NCBI RefSeq assembly: GCF_008315115.2
Contig: NC_050174.1
Location: 34,611,090 to 34,675,089 of the forward strand
Source of the DNA: Sander lucioperca
Taxonomy: Eukaryota; Chordata; Actinopteri; Perciformes; Percidae
Reading direction: 5' to 3'
Length of the DNA stretch: 64,000 bases
This document shows positions 35,320-46,914 of this stretch, one piece after another. The translations under genes and the position numbers were made by a program. The notes beneath the pieces are model-generated. The model saw only the letters and a list, made by a program, of their open reading frames with translations. It was not told the DNA's origin and made no database searches. Each line of letters opens with the position of its first letter. The first letter of the stretch is position 1.

Positions 35320-36464
35320 TAGGGGTGTAACGGTACGTGTATTCGTACTGGACCGTTTCGGTACAGGGCTTTCAGTACAATGCAGTGCAATCTTTTGTGT
35401 GCGGAACATAGGTCAATTTTCGTGTTTCCACACGAAAGTGGCGGAAGTTTCCGCGTTCAGCGCAAATCCTGCCCTGCAGCTGATTCTAAAGTTTTCATTG
35501 GTATGTCACTATATTAATTTGTCAATCACTGTACAGATTGCCTACACCAAACACTGATCTCTAAACCTACCCGCCGTCACTGTAACCTAAACCAATGAAA
35601 TCGACTGCAGGGTGGGATTTCCGCTGAAGTGGTTTGGAGAAAAAAATAAAAATCACACACCGCGCGCTGTACAACAACATACACGGCACGCTTTAGCTCA
35701 GCCTCTCGCTAGCTAGCGTCATGGCCAATGCAGACAAGCCCATAGACAGTACGGACAAGCCGGAGCTTGAAGAGCCACCCATATCATTAAGGTCTCCTGT
35801 TTGGGAACACTTCGGTTTCCCAGTGAAATACGTCAACGGACAAAGACTAGTCGATAAGACGAAAGCAGTGTGCTGACGTTGCTCAGGAATGATCGGGTAT
35901 GTTTCTGGCAACACTTCAAACTTGTTAACGCACTTGAAAAGGCATCACGCGAGTGTGAACATCACTACTACAAGGAAGAAAACGACCGTAATTCAAACGC
36001 AGCTCCTGTTGGCATTTAAACAGACCTCTGCTGGTAATTCCGATCGGGCCAACGCAATAACGAAAGCAATTGGTGTTTTTATAGCAGCTGATCTACGACC
36101 ATACTCGGTTGTTGACAAGCTGGGATTGGTAATGCTGCACTGTAATCCATAGTTATTTATTTATATTTTTCATTATATTTTATTATGTGATATTGGTTTG
36201 TGACAGAGTATTTTATTTAGTGGAGAACTTTGCAGCAGTATTTTTCTTATTCTTTTTTTTTATTTTATATATATATTATTTATTATATTTTTTAAAGTGT
36301 TTAAAAAAGTGTAAACAAATTGTTTAGTAAAGTTTATAGTAATAAACAACCTGCAGTTTAATGTTTGCCTTTCTTTCCCTTACTGTACCGAAAATGAACC
36401 GAACCGTGACTTTAAAACCGAGGTACGTACCGAACCGTGATTTTTGCGTACCGTTACACCCTTA
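35320..36464 (+). mobile_element. hAT element F, internally deleted, 8-bp TSD
   Basis: Ends TAGGGGTGTAACGGTACG and (reverse complement of right end) TAAGGGTGTAACGGTACG are near-perfect TIRs. The 8-bp ATCTTGAA stands outside both (35312-35319 and 36465-36472), which is diagnostic for hAT. Inside is the start of a BED-finger transposase gene (listed separately), then an AT-rich 3' region. The catalytic core is missing, so this 1145-bp element is a deletion derivative. Confidence 0.95.
35721..36152 (+). pseudogene. BED zinc-finger N-terminus of hAT transposase, broken
   Basis: From ATG at 35721 the frame reads through VWEHFGFPVKY and reaches AVC, then TGA (35874-35876), then continues in frame as RCSGMIGYVS and SNLLTHLKRHH. 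The C-x2-C ... H-x3-5-H arrangement and aromatic VWEHF start are the BED finger of hAT transposases, used for DNA binding. The stop stands where the family usually has a residue between the two cysteines; a CGA-to-TGA change would explain it. The frame ends after DLRPYSVVDKLG, a segment normally before the catalytic domain, which is absent. Non-functional relic within element F. Confidence 0.85.
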
Positions 36465-36639
36465 ATCTTGAAACATGTTTCTCTGTCACGGATGTTGATG
36501 TGTTTTCGTCTTACATGTGTAATTGTTGTCTGACTCTGTGTATTTTTATTTCTTCTTTTTGAGCAGGGATGCCCGGGAACGCAAAATTCATTTCAGTGTA
36601 AACTGACTAAAGATAGATTATCGGGCTGTTTTTTGGCAG

Positions 36640-36747
36640 TTTGCAGATTATCTGTATCAGCGTTTTAAATTTGCATGATAACTTTCATTAACTACTGATC
36701 ATCTGCATCGATATCGGCCTTGAAAAACCAGTATGGGTCGATCCCTA
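36640..36747 (+). mobile_element. DNA element G, short copy 2
   Basis: GTTTGCAGATTATCTGTATC and the right end GGTCGATCCCTA match G copy 1 at 22.6-23.8 kb with a large internal deletion. The left border is unclear. Confidence 0.6.
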
Positions 36748-36786
36748 TAACTGACAATAAAGTTGTATCGTAAATTATAGAAACTA

Positions 36787-36876
36787 CGGCTGCAACTAAC
36801 GATTATTTTCATTGTCAATTAATCTGTTGGATTATTTTCTGGATGAATGGATGAGTTGTTTGGTCTAAAAAATTTC
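36787..36876 (+). mobile_element. hAT-like MITE, family A, 5' fragment
   Basis: Only the left end is present: GGCTGCAACTAACGATTATT to GAGTTGTTTGGTCT. Confidence 0.7.
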
Positions 36877-37110
36877 TACAAGTTTGAAAATTAAACAAAT
36901 GGGAAAGAAGTAGCCTGTTCCTCACCTCATCTCTCGGGGCTACATTTGCCGCTATTAGCATCACACATCACTAACTCTGACCCAACTTTTGGGTGGTTGA
37001 GTTGATTTGTGGGTAATGTAGGCTCTGGGTTTTGACAATGAAGATGGCGTGGATTAAAAAAGACGATGCATCTGGTTCGGCTGCATTTAAAAAAAAAAAA
37101 AACGTTCTAG

Positions 37111-37662
37111 GGCCGCAACTAACGATTGTCGGAACCGTCGATTAATCTGTGGATTATTTTTTTTGATGAATGAGTTATTTGGTCTCTAAAATGTCAGAAA
37201 ACGGTGAAAAATGTGGATCAGTGTTTCCCAAAAAGCCCAAGATGACGTCCTCAGATGTTTTGTCCACAACTCAAAGATCTTCAGTTTCCTGTCCCAGAGG
37301 AGAGAAGAAACTAGAACAATATTCTAAGAAAAGAGAAATTAAATTGTATTCTTTGTGAGCCATTTAGTCCACATGAAGATCTTACAGAGATCCATCTTCT
37401 CTTCCACGAATATAAGTCTGTGTATATCCTTCCATAACATAAATTTACACATACAGGTCAATATCCACATGCATAACCACATTTTTGCAACGTATAATCC
37501 TATGCTTATTTGTACTAAAATCTGTCAACAATTTTCTCACCTATTAGAAAAATAACTATATACCTGACTCTCTTTTTGTCTTCTAAAAAATGACTTAAAC
37601 CGATTATCAAAATAGTTGGCCATTATTTCAATAGTTGACAACTAATCAATTCATCTTTGCAA
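37111..37662 (+). mobile_element. hAT-like MITE, family A copy with a 260-bp insert
   Basis: Left end AGGGCCGCAACTAACGATTG, core intact to AAACTAGAACAATATTC. About 260 bp of unrelated AT-rich sequence follows (about 37327-37586), then the family resumes at AATGACTTAAACCGATTATC and ends near CATCTTTGCAAG. The insert has no recognised ends. Confidence 0.82.
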
Positions 37663-38273
37663 GTCCGATATAAGCTACATGTTTTTTCTCAATGAAAACG
37701 TCATGAAACCATTTGTCATGTTTTGAAATAGCTTACATTTCAAAACACAGTTTGAAAGATTAAACATAATAATTAACTGGACAACATTAATCAGAGAAAC
37801 CTTCAGGCGCACAGCACTTAAAACAAAACCGAATCCATTCTTGTAGCGACAAAAAGTGCTCCACTGTAGCTTACAAGTGTCAGTCAAAATATAATGGGCT
37901 GCCTGTATCTCCTGGTGAATGTGTTATATCATCTTTGATACAATACAAAGGCATGATGTCGCTCTAATTGAGCTTAATAACTTGAGAATATCTGCAAAAT
38001 AATGTATGAGTTACGCTCCATTAAAAACACCCTTTTACTGTAACGTGATATGAGAATACCTAGCGGTTTTTATTTCAGAGTGGATGAAGCCCATTAAAAC
38101 AGGCGCTGAGGGAGAGGGGGGGTTTAATTGCCAGCTGAGGTGTGTGACATTTGAAGCCGCACATCGAATCTGGCCCCCAAAGTCCAAAAGGTGTTGTGAG
38201 CCAGTGAGTAATTACTCTGCTCTCTCCAGACTACGCGTTTATTAACATGACTCAGTGGTAGAAGGGGAGCGCA

Positions 38274-38314
<41 letters not shown>

Positions 38315-38356
38315 CCATTTAAAGAGATTACGTAGACCTTTGTGGTGGCACATTGA
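37663..38356. other. Intronic stretch with CA microsatellite, no gene
   Basis: Unique AT-rich sequence, then an AC run at 38276-38313. No coding segment recognised. Confidence 0.5.
38276..38313. repeat. (CA)n microsatellite
   Basis: About 19 AC units. Confidence 0.96.
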
Positions 38357-39118
38357 GCGCCCTATTTTAACGATCTAAGCGCACGGCGTGAAGCGCCTGG
38401 CACAGGTGTGTTTAGGGCGTGTTCGAATCCACTTTTGCTAGTTTAGCGGCGGAAGGGTCCGGGCGCATGGTTCTAAAGGGTTGTACTTAGTGTCTTCATT
38501 AATCAGAGGTGTGTTTTGGGCGTAACATGCAATCAACCAATCAGAGATCATCTCCCATTCCCTTTAAAAGCCAGGCGCGTTTGGACCTTGGAGCATTGCT
38601 ATTATGATGGAGGATTTACACCGTAATATTTTTATTTGTAATCTTCTGCATGTGTGTGTGCTGCTGTGCATCCCTGTGTGTGTAACGAGCACAGTGTGCA
38701 CGTGCTGTGCACGAGCCTAGGAGAATTTTACTAATGCTCTGTTAAAATAACAATGAAATGCTGCGTTATTGACTTTAGACCAGGTTTTTGTTGGTCAACT
38801 TCAACTTCAACTTCAACTTTTGTTGCGATCACTTCCCACTGCCTCAAGATAGCAATACGCCCAGAATGCACCTGAACACACCTCCCTGTAAGACCAGCAC
38901 GCCCAGAATGCACCTGAACACACCTCCCTGTAAGACCAGCACGCTCAGAATGCACCTGAACACACCTCCCTGTAAGACCAGCACGCCCATGGGCGCACAG
39001 ATGCATTTGCTGTTTAAACGACGTGGGCGCTGGACGGGGAACTGACAACTGTGTCGGTCTTAAACTAGCAAAGACACTTGCCTCGGGCTTTGCGCTGCGC
39101 TGGGTGCAAGATAGGGCC
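38357..39118. mobile_element. TIR element M with 42-bp internal tandem repeat
   Basis: The left end GCGCCCTATTTTAACGATC and the reverse complement of the right end, GGGCCCTATCTTGCACCC, are diverged TIRs rich in GCGC words. The left body (AGGTGTGTTTTGGGCGTAAC, AACCAATCAGAG) has the style of a widespread teleost DNA element. At 38857-38990 a 42-bp unit containing GAATGCACCTGAACACACC is repeated three times plus a partial copy; being a multiple of three, it gives a repetitive open frame without a domain. A 6-bp CAACTT repeat lies at about 38799-38819. Confidence 0.72.
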
Positions 39119-40088
39119 CACTGTTTATGTCTGTGTTTTTGTGTTTGGTGGAGAGGATTTCAGCAAATGTATTAGGCTGGTTTTATAACCATTTATGGTG
39201 AGTTTGAGACTTGAGCTGCAAAGATGAATCGGTTTTCATTTCCACTGAGTAAAAAAATTTCAAAGTAATGTTCATTTAAGCAGCAGTTTGTCACAGTTAA
39301 CCTATGTGTCCCGAGCTCACATTTATTTCTATCTGTAAGAAATTAAGGTTCCAGCGTGCTATATACTGTAATTATAAATGTGTGTGTGTGTGTGAACATA
39401 TCTTCAGAGGCCCCCTCTCTCTCTGAGAGTGATGAGTCGGCCCGGTTAGGCTTGTAAACAGACTGCCGCTCCACCATGTCTGTGCTCACCGTGTTTGTAC
39501 AGTAGATGAGTGGTTCCCCGGCCCTCTCCTCAGGATTGTTTAGCTTTCAGACCCCTGACGGAGGGAAGAAATCTCCCCTGGGGGAACATGAAGCACTACA
39601 GGTTGAATGAAATTCTCTCTGAAACCCTCCAAAGCTCTCTTCATCTCCATAGGCTCCGGGGAAAAAGCAGCAAAAAATAAATAAATAATAATTTTTAAAA
39701 GCAGGATGCTTAATCCAGCAGCACCGAAAACCCATAGTAGCGCATGGGCTCTTTTACTTTACCCAAGAGAGAAAACACTTTAAAAGAGGCCCAGCATGAT
39801 CGGCCAGCATAATGAGCCATCACCTTCTCATATTAGGAGGTTTATTCATAGAGTAGCACGAGAAGATGGCTTAGTGCAGCATGTTATCTTAATGCCACAA
39901 CATGATAAATGATGCAGCGAGGAAATAGTTAGGAAATACGCTGAAACATATTTTCCAGCACAGAGAGCACTATCACATATTGCAGAAAAGAGAATATAAG
40001 CAAAAAAAACAAAAAAGTGTGCTTTTGTTGTGTAACCCTCACAAACTGCAGGTAAACAAAGTATTAAACCCAACTTGTGTGATAGCGT
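39119..40088. other. Intronic stretch, no gene
   Basis: Unique sequence; a possible family A scrap (GAGCTGCAAAGATGAATCGG) lies near 39212. Short GT run at 39378-39394. No coding segment recognised. Confidence 0.5.
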
Positions 40089-41422
40089 TAGGGTTGGCTT
40101 TTTGTTTCGTTAACGTTTTTTTTTTGTTTTGTTTTACCAATACCGTTGTTTAAAGTGCTCATATTATTCTCATTTTCAGGTTCATAATTGTATTTTGAGG
40201 TTGTACCAGAATAGGTTTACATGGTTTAATTTTCAAAAAACACCATATTTTTGTTGTACTGCACATTGCTGCAGCTCCTCTTTTCACCCTGTGTTCAGGT
40301 CTCTGTTTTAGCTACAGAGTGAGACACCGCACTTCTGTCCCATCTTTGTTGGGAGTCGCACATGCTCAGTAGCTAGGTAAGGACTACTAGCTAGAAGCTA
40401 GCACTGCTAGCGGTTAGCCACCTCATTCTCAATGGCAAAACACTGTTACAACACACACATATTCACCATAATCTACAAAAGAACTACTTCCATGTCCCTG
40501 TTCTGCAGGTATTCCACGCAAAGTTGGAAGTGCGCCCTCATTTAGAAGAAGTCTCCCGGCTAATCCTGCCTTGTACTGACCGAAGTTGGAGAAACAAACA
40601 GCTAGCTGATGTGGTATTAGCTAAAGTGGTTAGCACACACCAAATGTTTCGGCTAGTGACGTAGATAGCCGTGCAGATTTTGACCAGCTCACCCAGAGAC
40701 TGAAGACAGGACACATTCAGAAACCGTATCTCACTCTAAACAGCATGGATGGGTTTTTTTATAAAGTTCGTATGCGTGTGGAAGCACCAGAGACACAAAA
40801 TAACTCCCCAAATCCCAGAAAAAGTGATTTTTTTCATAATATGGGCACTTTAAAACGGTGCCGGTGCCTCAACGGATACTTAAAAAAAAGAAAAGACTCA
40901 CCAGTGTCAGTGCGCAATCTGTGCTGCCTGCACGATCCGACATGCGCATGCACATAAATACGTAGTAGAAAACGTGACGTTTCCCTACACTATTTGTATC
41001 ACGCATGCGCTGAAACACTTGACAGCCAGGCAGCGCAACTGGCGGCATATTTTTGTAGGCTACATTTGATGTTATTCATTATGCAGTTAACGGTGGTCTG
41101 TTTTATAAAGATATTTAAATTACGTACTTATTGTCACTGATCCAAAACCGCATATTGACGTCCGTGTACTACGCCTTGGCGACATTCTTTTTGTGACGTG
41201 TATTGTGGGGATGTCGTGATGAAGTCTGAGTCTTTCTGTCACTGCAAACCTTCAGTATCCTCCACACTCCCCATGAAATTCCCGCGGCGCATAAGGTGTC
41301 CTAATAGGATTATCATCTGCGCACGCGTGAACATGTCGCGCATGTCGGATCGCGCAGGCAGCACAGATCGCGTACCCACAACCGGTATCAGAAAACACAA
41401 ACAATTGATAAACCCAACCCTA
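40089..41422 (+). mobile_element. hAT-like element E, split by D copy 2
   Basis: Ends TAGGGTTGGC at the left and CCAACCCTA at the right. Subterminal inverted blocks confirm pairing: CTGTGCTGCCTGCACGATCC near 40919 versus the reverse complement of 41340-41370, GTGCTGCCTGCGCGATCC. Element D copy 2 interrupts the left part at TTAA. No 8-bp TSD could be seen, so the hAT assignment rests on the ends. No transposase domain. Confidence 0.68.
40154..40849 (+). mobile_element. TTAA-target MITE, family D copy 2
   Basis: TTAA on both sides (40150-40153, 40850-40853). Ends AGTGCTCATATT and AATATGGGCACT. Nearly identical to copy 1 over long blocks, for example TTGAGGTTGTACCAGAATAG. It has a single copy of the 25-bp unit that is tripled in copy 1. 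Confidence 0.9.
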
Positions 41423-42407
41423 GTGGGACCCTGTGCTCATGTTTTATAATGACCTCAGTAAGCATGATATAATATGCTTCAATATCTGTATTGTAGTGAA
41501 GTAATAGAACATAACTCATACACAGTACCATCTAATGATAAGTTATGAGAGAGAGAGTCCTCCTTAAATGTTCTGTGTGTGTGTGTGGGTGTGGGTGGGT
41601 GGGTGGGAGTGTGTGCAAGTTATGGGGGCAGGGGCTATTGGCTCAGTAAATGATAGCAGCGGGGTTGGTTACACATGGACTGGGGGTCATCACTCCCTGG
41701 AAAGCCTGATAGGTAATTCATACACCTTTGCTATAGCGGGCTGGTCAGTGCCTTTCCACCATTTATCACGCCACATCTGCTCCAACAAAAACCCAACCCT
41801 ACTGGTTTGCGCTCAGGCAAACTGTTGCTTTAATACAGAGGGGCGAGAAGTGCAGTGCAGAGAGACACAAAGTCTTAAGAATCATTCCACTTATTAGCCA
41901 AACTGTGTCCTCGAGGCATTGCACCGCAGAGGTTTGAGTGCAGGCCGGGCAGATCCGGACAACGTGCTAATTTGAATTAGCTGGTTTGCCGATGTTCATT
42001 TGCAAAGTGGCGTCGCGAACCTGCACCTTGCTCGGGGTAACCATTAGCACGAGGAGGAGAGAATTTAGTACACTGCGCAGCTGAGGCACTGACATCCAGG
42101 GGTCCCTGGCTTCTGTTTCTATTAGTGTCTGGGCCTGCGGGCGACTGCACAGCCAACACTTCAATGAGCGCTTTCTCAACGCGGTGTGGCCATTTCTCTG
42201 CTGCTGCAGCTGCTGCCCTTCTAACTCTCTAGCTTAAGGATAGAAAGAAATATGACTCGAGAGAGAACAGCCATAGATAGTATTCTCATGCCCTACCCCT
42301 GTCTTTTCTTCTCTACTCCGCTCACGATCCCACAGCCAATTTTCTCATCGCCCAATGACGCCCATTCCCCTAAGACCCCCAGCTACTGCGGGATCACTGG
42401 ACTCCCC

Positions 42408-42459
<52 letters not shown>

Positions 42460-42845
42460 CGTGCGTGCGTGCGTGCGTGCGTGTGCGTACACTCTTATTG
42501 ATCAGGGTTGTGTCCCTGTGTCTCTGGGCTCCTGCTGCTGTTATCACTGCAGTGTGGAGGGCGTGGAAGAGGGAGCGTGGTTCACAACACTGAGAGCCTC
42601 AGGACTCTGTGTGTGTGTGTGTGTGTGCAGAATGCACAGCCTGTTTTCACAGTTTTGCCTTTTCTCTCCTACCTCTTATGTTACAAAAGGCGAAGCTAAC
42701 CTGGGCTCATTGAACAACAAAACAAAGATTGTGAAGGCTAACCTAGCTCGTAACGTTAAATCATATTGTCTCCTGTCCCTGCGTGTTTGCATTTAACGTG
42801 AGAGTGCGACCTAAGCTTGCTTGGCTGAGTGTATACTTTCCTACC
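41423..42845. other. Intronic stretch with microsatellites, no gene
   Basis: Unique sequence apart from the GT runs at 42413-42482 and 42608-42628. No coding segment recognised. Confidence 0.5.
42413..42482. repeat. (GT)n(GCGT)n compound microsatellite
   Basis: About 22 GT units are followed by several GCGT units. A shorter GT run lies at 42608-42628. Confidence 0.95.
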
Positions 42846-42848
42846 TAA

Positions 42849-43154
42849 AGCCGCCTACACATGATAAGCGATTTGCTCTCTGCGCACCGCTGGGTAGGGC
42901 TCAGAGAGCAAAGCACAGCGCAGGTATTCGTCATCAAGGGTGACAAGGAAGCTATTTCCCGTTGATAGGTAACGACAGCTGTTATTGGTTGCGCTTTCGC
43001 AAAGGTCAGCAGCAGCTAGGTCAAAGTTGAAATGATTTGAACTTTGAGCGCAGCGCAAAGCGGCAAATCCGAGCGCGACGCCATTGTTTAGGGGGGCACC
43101 GCTGGATGGAACGGCCAGCGCAAAGCGGTTTTTCCGCCTATCGTGTAGGCGGCT
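42849..43154. mobile_element. Harbinger-like MITE, family N, TAA TSD
   Basis: Left end AGCCGCCTACACATGATAAG; reverse complement of right end AGCCGCCTACACGATAGGCG. TAA flanks both (42846-42848, 43155-43157), a TWA target. The 306-bp body is rich in GCGCAAAGCG/CGCTTTGCGC-type words near both ends. A minus-strand frame over it (42855-43322) is not a recognised gene. Confidence 0.88.
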
Positions 43155-43157
43155 TAA

Positions 43158-44659
43158 GAGGAGTTTGTGCTGCGTTAAACTGAACAGGGTGAGAAGTGTT
43201 TCCAAATGTCTCCGGTTTAGGGGCTCTGAAACGCCAGAGCAGGGGGAATTTGAGGTTGAGACGTAGCAAAAGATACTCATTTTTGAACCAAAATGGAGCC
43301 ATGTAAATGGAGCCTCACACACCTGCAGCTCCCTGGGTTAAATCAGCATCCACGAACACACGCCCCCCTCATGTGTCATGTGTCAGTCTGACCCAGCCAT
43401 CAGGTAACCACGCCCACTTCTCTAAAGACACTTCTTATCGTAACACTTATTTTTGCAACAAGCACAACAATTTAAACAATTAAACTAGCCATAATGTTTG
43501 CCTGTTTGGTCCGACAGCAAAATAACGGTCCCGCAGGAGAAAGGTTCGGAGAGTCCAGGAGGCGCTAACGGAGAGTATACACAGGAGTGTAAGTTTAAGA
43601 AGGAGCAGGGTGTCTAATGTGCCAAAAACAAGACCGCTTTTAGATTCATCTTTCAATTAAAAACTGTTTGTGTGAGCAATTAAAATGTAATGGATGCAAA
43701 ATTGGTTTTAAGGACGTCGCTAAAACACATTTTTCTTTTCAGAGAGAGTGGGAGTGAGGGATTTCGAGCGAGCGAGGGAGGGAGGGAGGGAGAGAGTGGC
43801 TGTGATGAAACAGAGAGGAATGTTGTTTATTTCATCTTAGGGAGAAGTAAGTTACCTGCAGCAGAAAATATGTCCTTCCTTTCACTCAGAGCAAAGTGAA
43901 GGTGAAGGAAGGAGAATTCTTCCTTATTTCCCCCCCTTGCCTCCGTTATCCATAGGACTCTTATGATGGATTGCACTACTGGCCCTCTCGAGTGCATGCA
44001 TGTGAATAAATGGGTGCAGTGTGCGCATGTTCCTCCCTTTCCCTCCCTCTTTTTCCACCCAAAGCCAACCTGCTACATCATTTCCCCGCACTTTGGCTTT
44101 TTTGGACATCTGTGCAGAAATGTATGCTGGGACATGCGTGTACTTATACTCACATACGGCTACAGACGCACAAACCCACTCAGCAGAACTGCGTAGCACT
44201 CAAGGCGCCAGTCCTCCGTGGCCACAGTGATTAATTACTTTTAACAAAGCAAACAGAGTCCTGCTTGTCCGGATCAATCTTTTCCCCGTCTTAGTGCGAC
44301 ACTCTGTCACCAGTAATTGCCAAACTCTGTGTAGTATGAAATGAGGGCCACTTTCACCTCTCCCTGGTCCTAAGCTAAGCATTGCCTCAATTTTCTATGC
44401 TTGTGCGTCTGCTCTCCCAGCTCCCATGACTCCTCCCTCCTCTTCTCCACTTTTTTTTCCTTCCTCTGTATCTCCTCCTTTATTTCTTGTAATATAACCC
44501 CCTTCCTTTGGAGCAATAGTGTATTTTTTAACACATTCTTACTCCCAACTCATCAAATACTGACCCTTGATCAGTGGTCCTAACCCCTATGTTCCACCAG
44601 GCGCCTCTGCACCGCGTTTCGGAGGTATCGCCCCTTGATCAAGCATTCGTGTCTTTTTA
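43158..44659. other. Intronic stretch, no feature recognised
   Basis: Unique sequence with a GA-rich patch near 43740-43800. Overlapping frames at 43924-44234 on both strands are shadows without domains. Confidence 0.5.
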
Positions 44660-45342
44660 ATCATTACTTTATTAGCCTATTTGGGTGGGGAGAGATATAT
44701 GCCTCTCCAGCTTCTCCCGTAGCTCTGGGTGGATGTCCTGCACTGACTTGAGTGTGAGGTAAATTGGGCTAAACCGTGTCTCCCCCCTCTGTAGCACTGT
44801 CTTCGTTAATTGCGCAGCCAGGCCAGATTGTTTCAGATATCTCACGAGTCCTTTAGCAGCAGATATGGTCTCTCCTATATTCCGCACGTTGTCGGCCAAT
44901 GCGTCGGCATGCAGGCCGTGGTGAAGGACAGTATTAACTAGGTGATGGAGACCAGAAAGTCTCCTAAATGGTTCCAGGGCTGTGATTATGTCGCTGCCTT
45001 CATCTGTTACCCTCACTATTCAGCTGACGGAGCAGCTAGGGTTGAGGTTTTTTTTTACGTTTCTTCATTCGGATCCATTTGCGATCCATTCTGAATAAAC
45101 TAACAGCAGTTTACATGCTTCGTCCTTGTTGCATTATTCATTAAGATAATTCAAAACAGATTTCTGTAGTTCAAACAACTCTGAATTGTAGTTGAGAACG
45201 TCAGTTATAACGGCCCACGGATTAAAAAATTGTCAGGTTTAAATCGGGCTCATAATTCCAGTTCATGTGCCGGGCCGGGCTCGGACACAAGGCGCACGGG
45301 CTCGGGTAGGGTTGGGCTTGATTTTTTGGGTCCGATCTAAGC
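44660..45342 (-). mobile_element. hAT element AA, 5'-region and transposase remnant
   Basis: Reading on the minus strand, a segment rich in CCCGAGCCC/GGCCCGGC words (45250-45342) resembles a hAT terminus and lies upstream of a transposase fragment. The opposite terminus was not recognised, so the borders are approximate and the element is probably truncated. Confidence 0.6.
44672..45016 (-). pseudogene. hAT transposase fragment (second catalytic region)
   Basis: A 114-codon minus-strand frame opens VTDEGSDIITALEPFRRL, continues to HHLVNTVLHHGL and then to KGLVRYLKQSGLAAQLTKTV and GETRFSPIYLTLKSV. This order (VTD-x-GSN, C-x2-H-x-LN, LVRYLK, ETRW) is the stretch around the second catalytic Asp of hAT transposases; the Asp in VTDEG is kept. 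The usual Cys before HxLN is Leu here and ETRW is ETRF. The first Asp region, the final Glu and the BED finger are absent, with a stop just upstream, so it cannot be active. It starts at GTG only as a frame edge. Confidence 0.8.
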
Positions 45343-45369
45343 TTAATTTAGGGTCAGATACCGACACAC

Positions 45370-45850
45370 AATGCACCCTTCAGCGTCTGTATGGGAAGCA
45401 CCGGGCGGAGCAGCAGCTTGACCGCAGCGCTGTAAGATGACGTAGTATTGAGAGCGACAATAGTATGTAGTAGGGAGAAGTATTAAAGACTGAAAATTGG
45501 CACACACGCAAACAACACAGGACTTTCACCCAGGAGGGCTTTGTGTCCCATTCTTGTCCCGTGTGTCACTGAAAGATACATCTTTGTAACCCCCACCCAC
45601 GGTCTTTTCCTAACCCTAACCAAGTGGTTTTACTCTGCACGTTGAAAAACGACGCCAAAGGGGTCCTGACCGAGCTCGGGGTGAGAAGGTGTTAGCACGA
45701 ACCCTCGCCTTCTGGGTGTGAGTCCCGTGTTGCTTGTGTGCGTGCCGATTTGATCTATCTTCATACTAGGTCATCTTACAGCGCCGCTGCTCTGCCCGCT
45801 GCTAAAGCGTTCTTTGTATCTGACGCTGAAAGCTACCGCCCAAGCTGCCA
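45370..45850. mobile_element. TIR element Q
   Basis: Around 45416-45455, GCGCTGTAAGATGACGTAGT is mirrored at about 45757-45795, whose reverse complement reads GCGCTGTAAGATGACCTAGT. Both are preceded by GGGCGGAGCAGC or GGGCAGAGCAGC and by a CTTTCAGCGTC-like word further out. The centre contains the ACAGGACTTTCACCCAGGAG module, also found at 47937. No TSD determined. Confidence 0.62.
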
Positions 45851-46592
45851 TAAAGCTTTTAGAGCAGCACACACAGAACTCAAGCATCATGCCTCACGCC
45901 CTCCATGCATATTAACTGGCGTCGCTCTGCCAAGCTGATCAAACACTATTAATCTATTTGTAGTATATGTTTGTTACTGAATGAGAAAATGAATACATTC
46001 TGCTGCTACAGCCAGCTGGGTACGGCGGGCCCCGTTGATAGTTGGCACCCACCGTATGACTCATAGCTCTGAGCAAGTCGTCTTGTTTGGCTTACTGTGT
46101 GTGTGCGTGCGTGCGTGTGTGTGCGCGTGTGCGTTTTCTGGCGGTGGATGACTTGACTATGTTGAGACCAGTTGGCAGACGAATTTCAATTAACATATTT
46201 ACTTCCTTTTTTGAACGTATAACGTGTCCACAGGTGGTAGGAAACCTGTTCCCTTTATCTTATTACCGGACCGTCCGCGGAGTGACGCAGCGTGCGTCGA
46301 GATAGATATCAAAGCCAGGGAAACACAGCTAACATGATTAGCAGGCGGACACAATTAATGATGCATGGTGATGGCCAAAGAACGCGGAGGGAACTTGCTG
46401 TTTAATGAGCTAACACAGAGACTGTGCAGATGTGGTACAGGACCGCTCAGTGTTATCAGAGGCAGACACCTCCTTTCAGTGCAACTCTGCCAATTAGCCT
46501 GTTATGGGAGTTGACTGTCAGGATTTCAGTCGAAAATAGTAAGTACTTGTTGCTAATATGTGCATTAGCAGCATTGGGCTGGTTAAAATGTG
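45851..46592. other. Intronic stretch, no feature recognised
   Basis: Unique sequence with a short GT/GC run near 46096-46133. No coding segment recognised. Confidence 0.5.
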
Positions 46593-46914
46593 TGGGGCTG
46601 CAACCAACGATTATTTTTAATTGTCGTTTAATCTGTTGATTATTTTCTCGATGAGTTGTTTGGTCTCTAAAATGTCAGAAAATGGTGAAAAATGTGCATC
46701 AGTGTTTCCCAAAGTCCCAAGATGACGTCCTCAAATATCTTGTTTTGTCCCCAACTCAAAGATATTCAGTTTACTGTCACAGAGGAGAAAATATTCATAT
46801 TTAACAAGCTGGAATCAGAGAATTTGTACTCGTTTTCCATAAAAAATGAGTCAAACCGATTATCAAAACAGTTGGCGATTAATTTAACAGTTGACCACTA
46901 ATCGATTAATCTTT
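46593..46914 (+). mobile_element. hAT-like MITE, family A copy, near full length
   Basis: Left end TGGGGCTGCAACCAACGATT, complete core (GATGACGTCCTCAAATATC), right end ATCGATTAATCTTTG with the last bases changed. No TSD seen. Confidence 0.88.

Noticed and set aside
38731..39048. Repeat-containing open frames on both strands
   Set aside because: Open because the 42-bp unit is a multiple of three; they lie within DNA element M and lack a domain.
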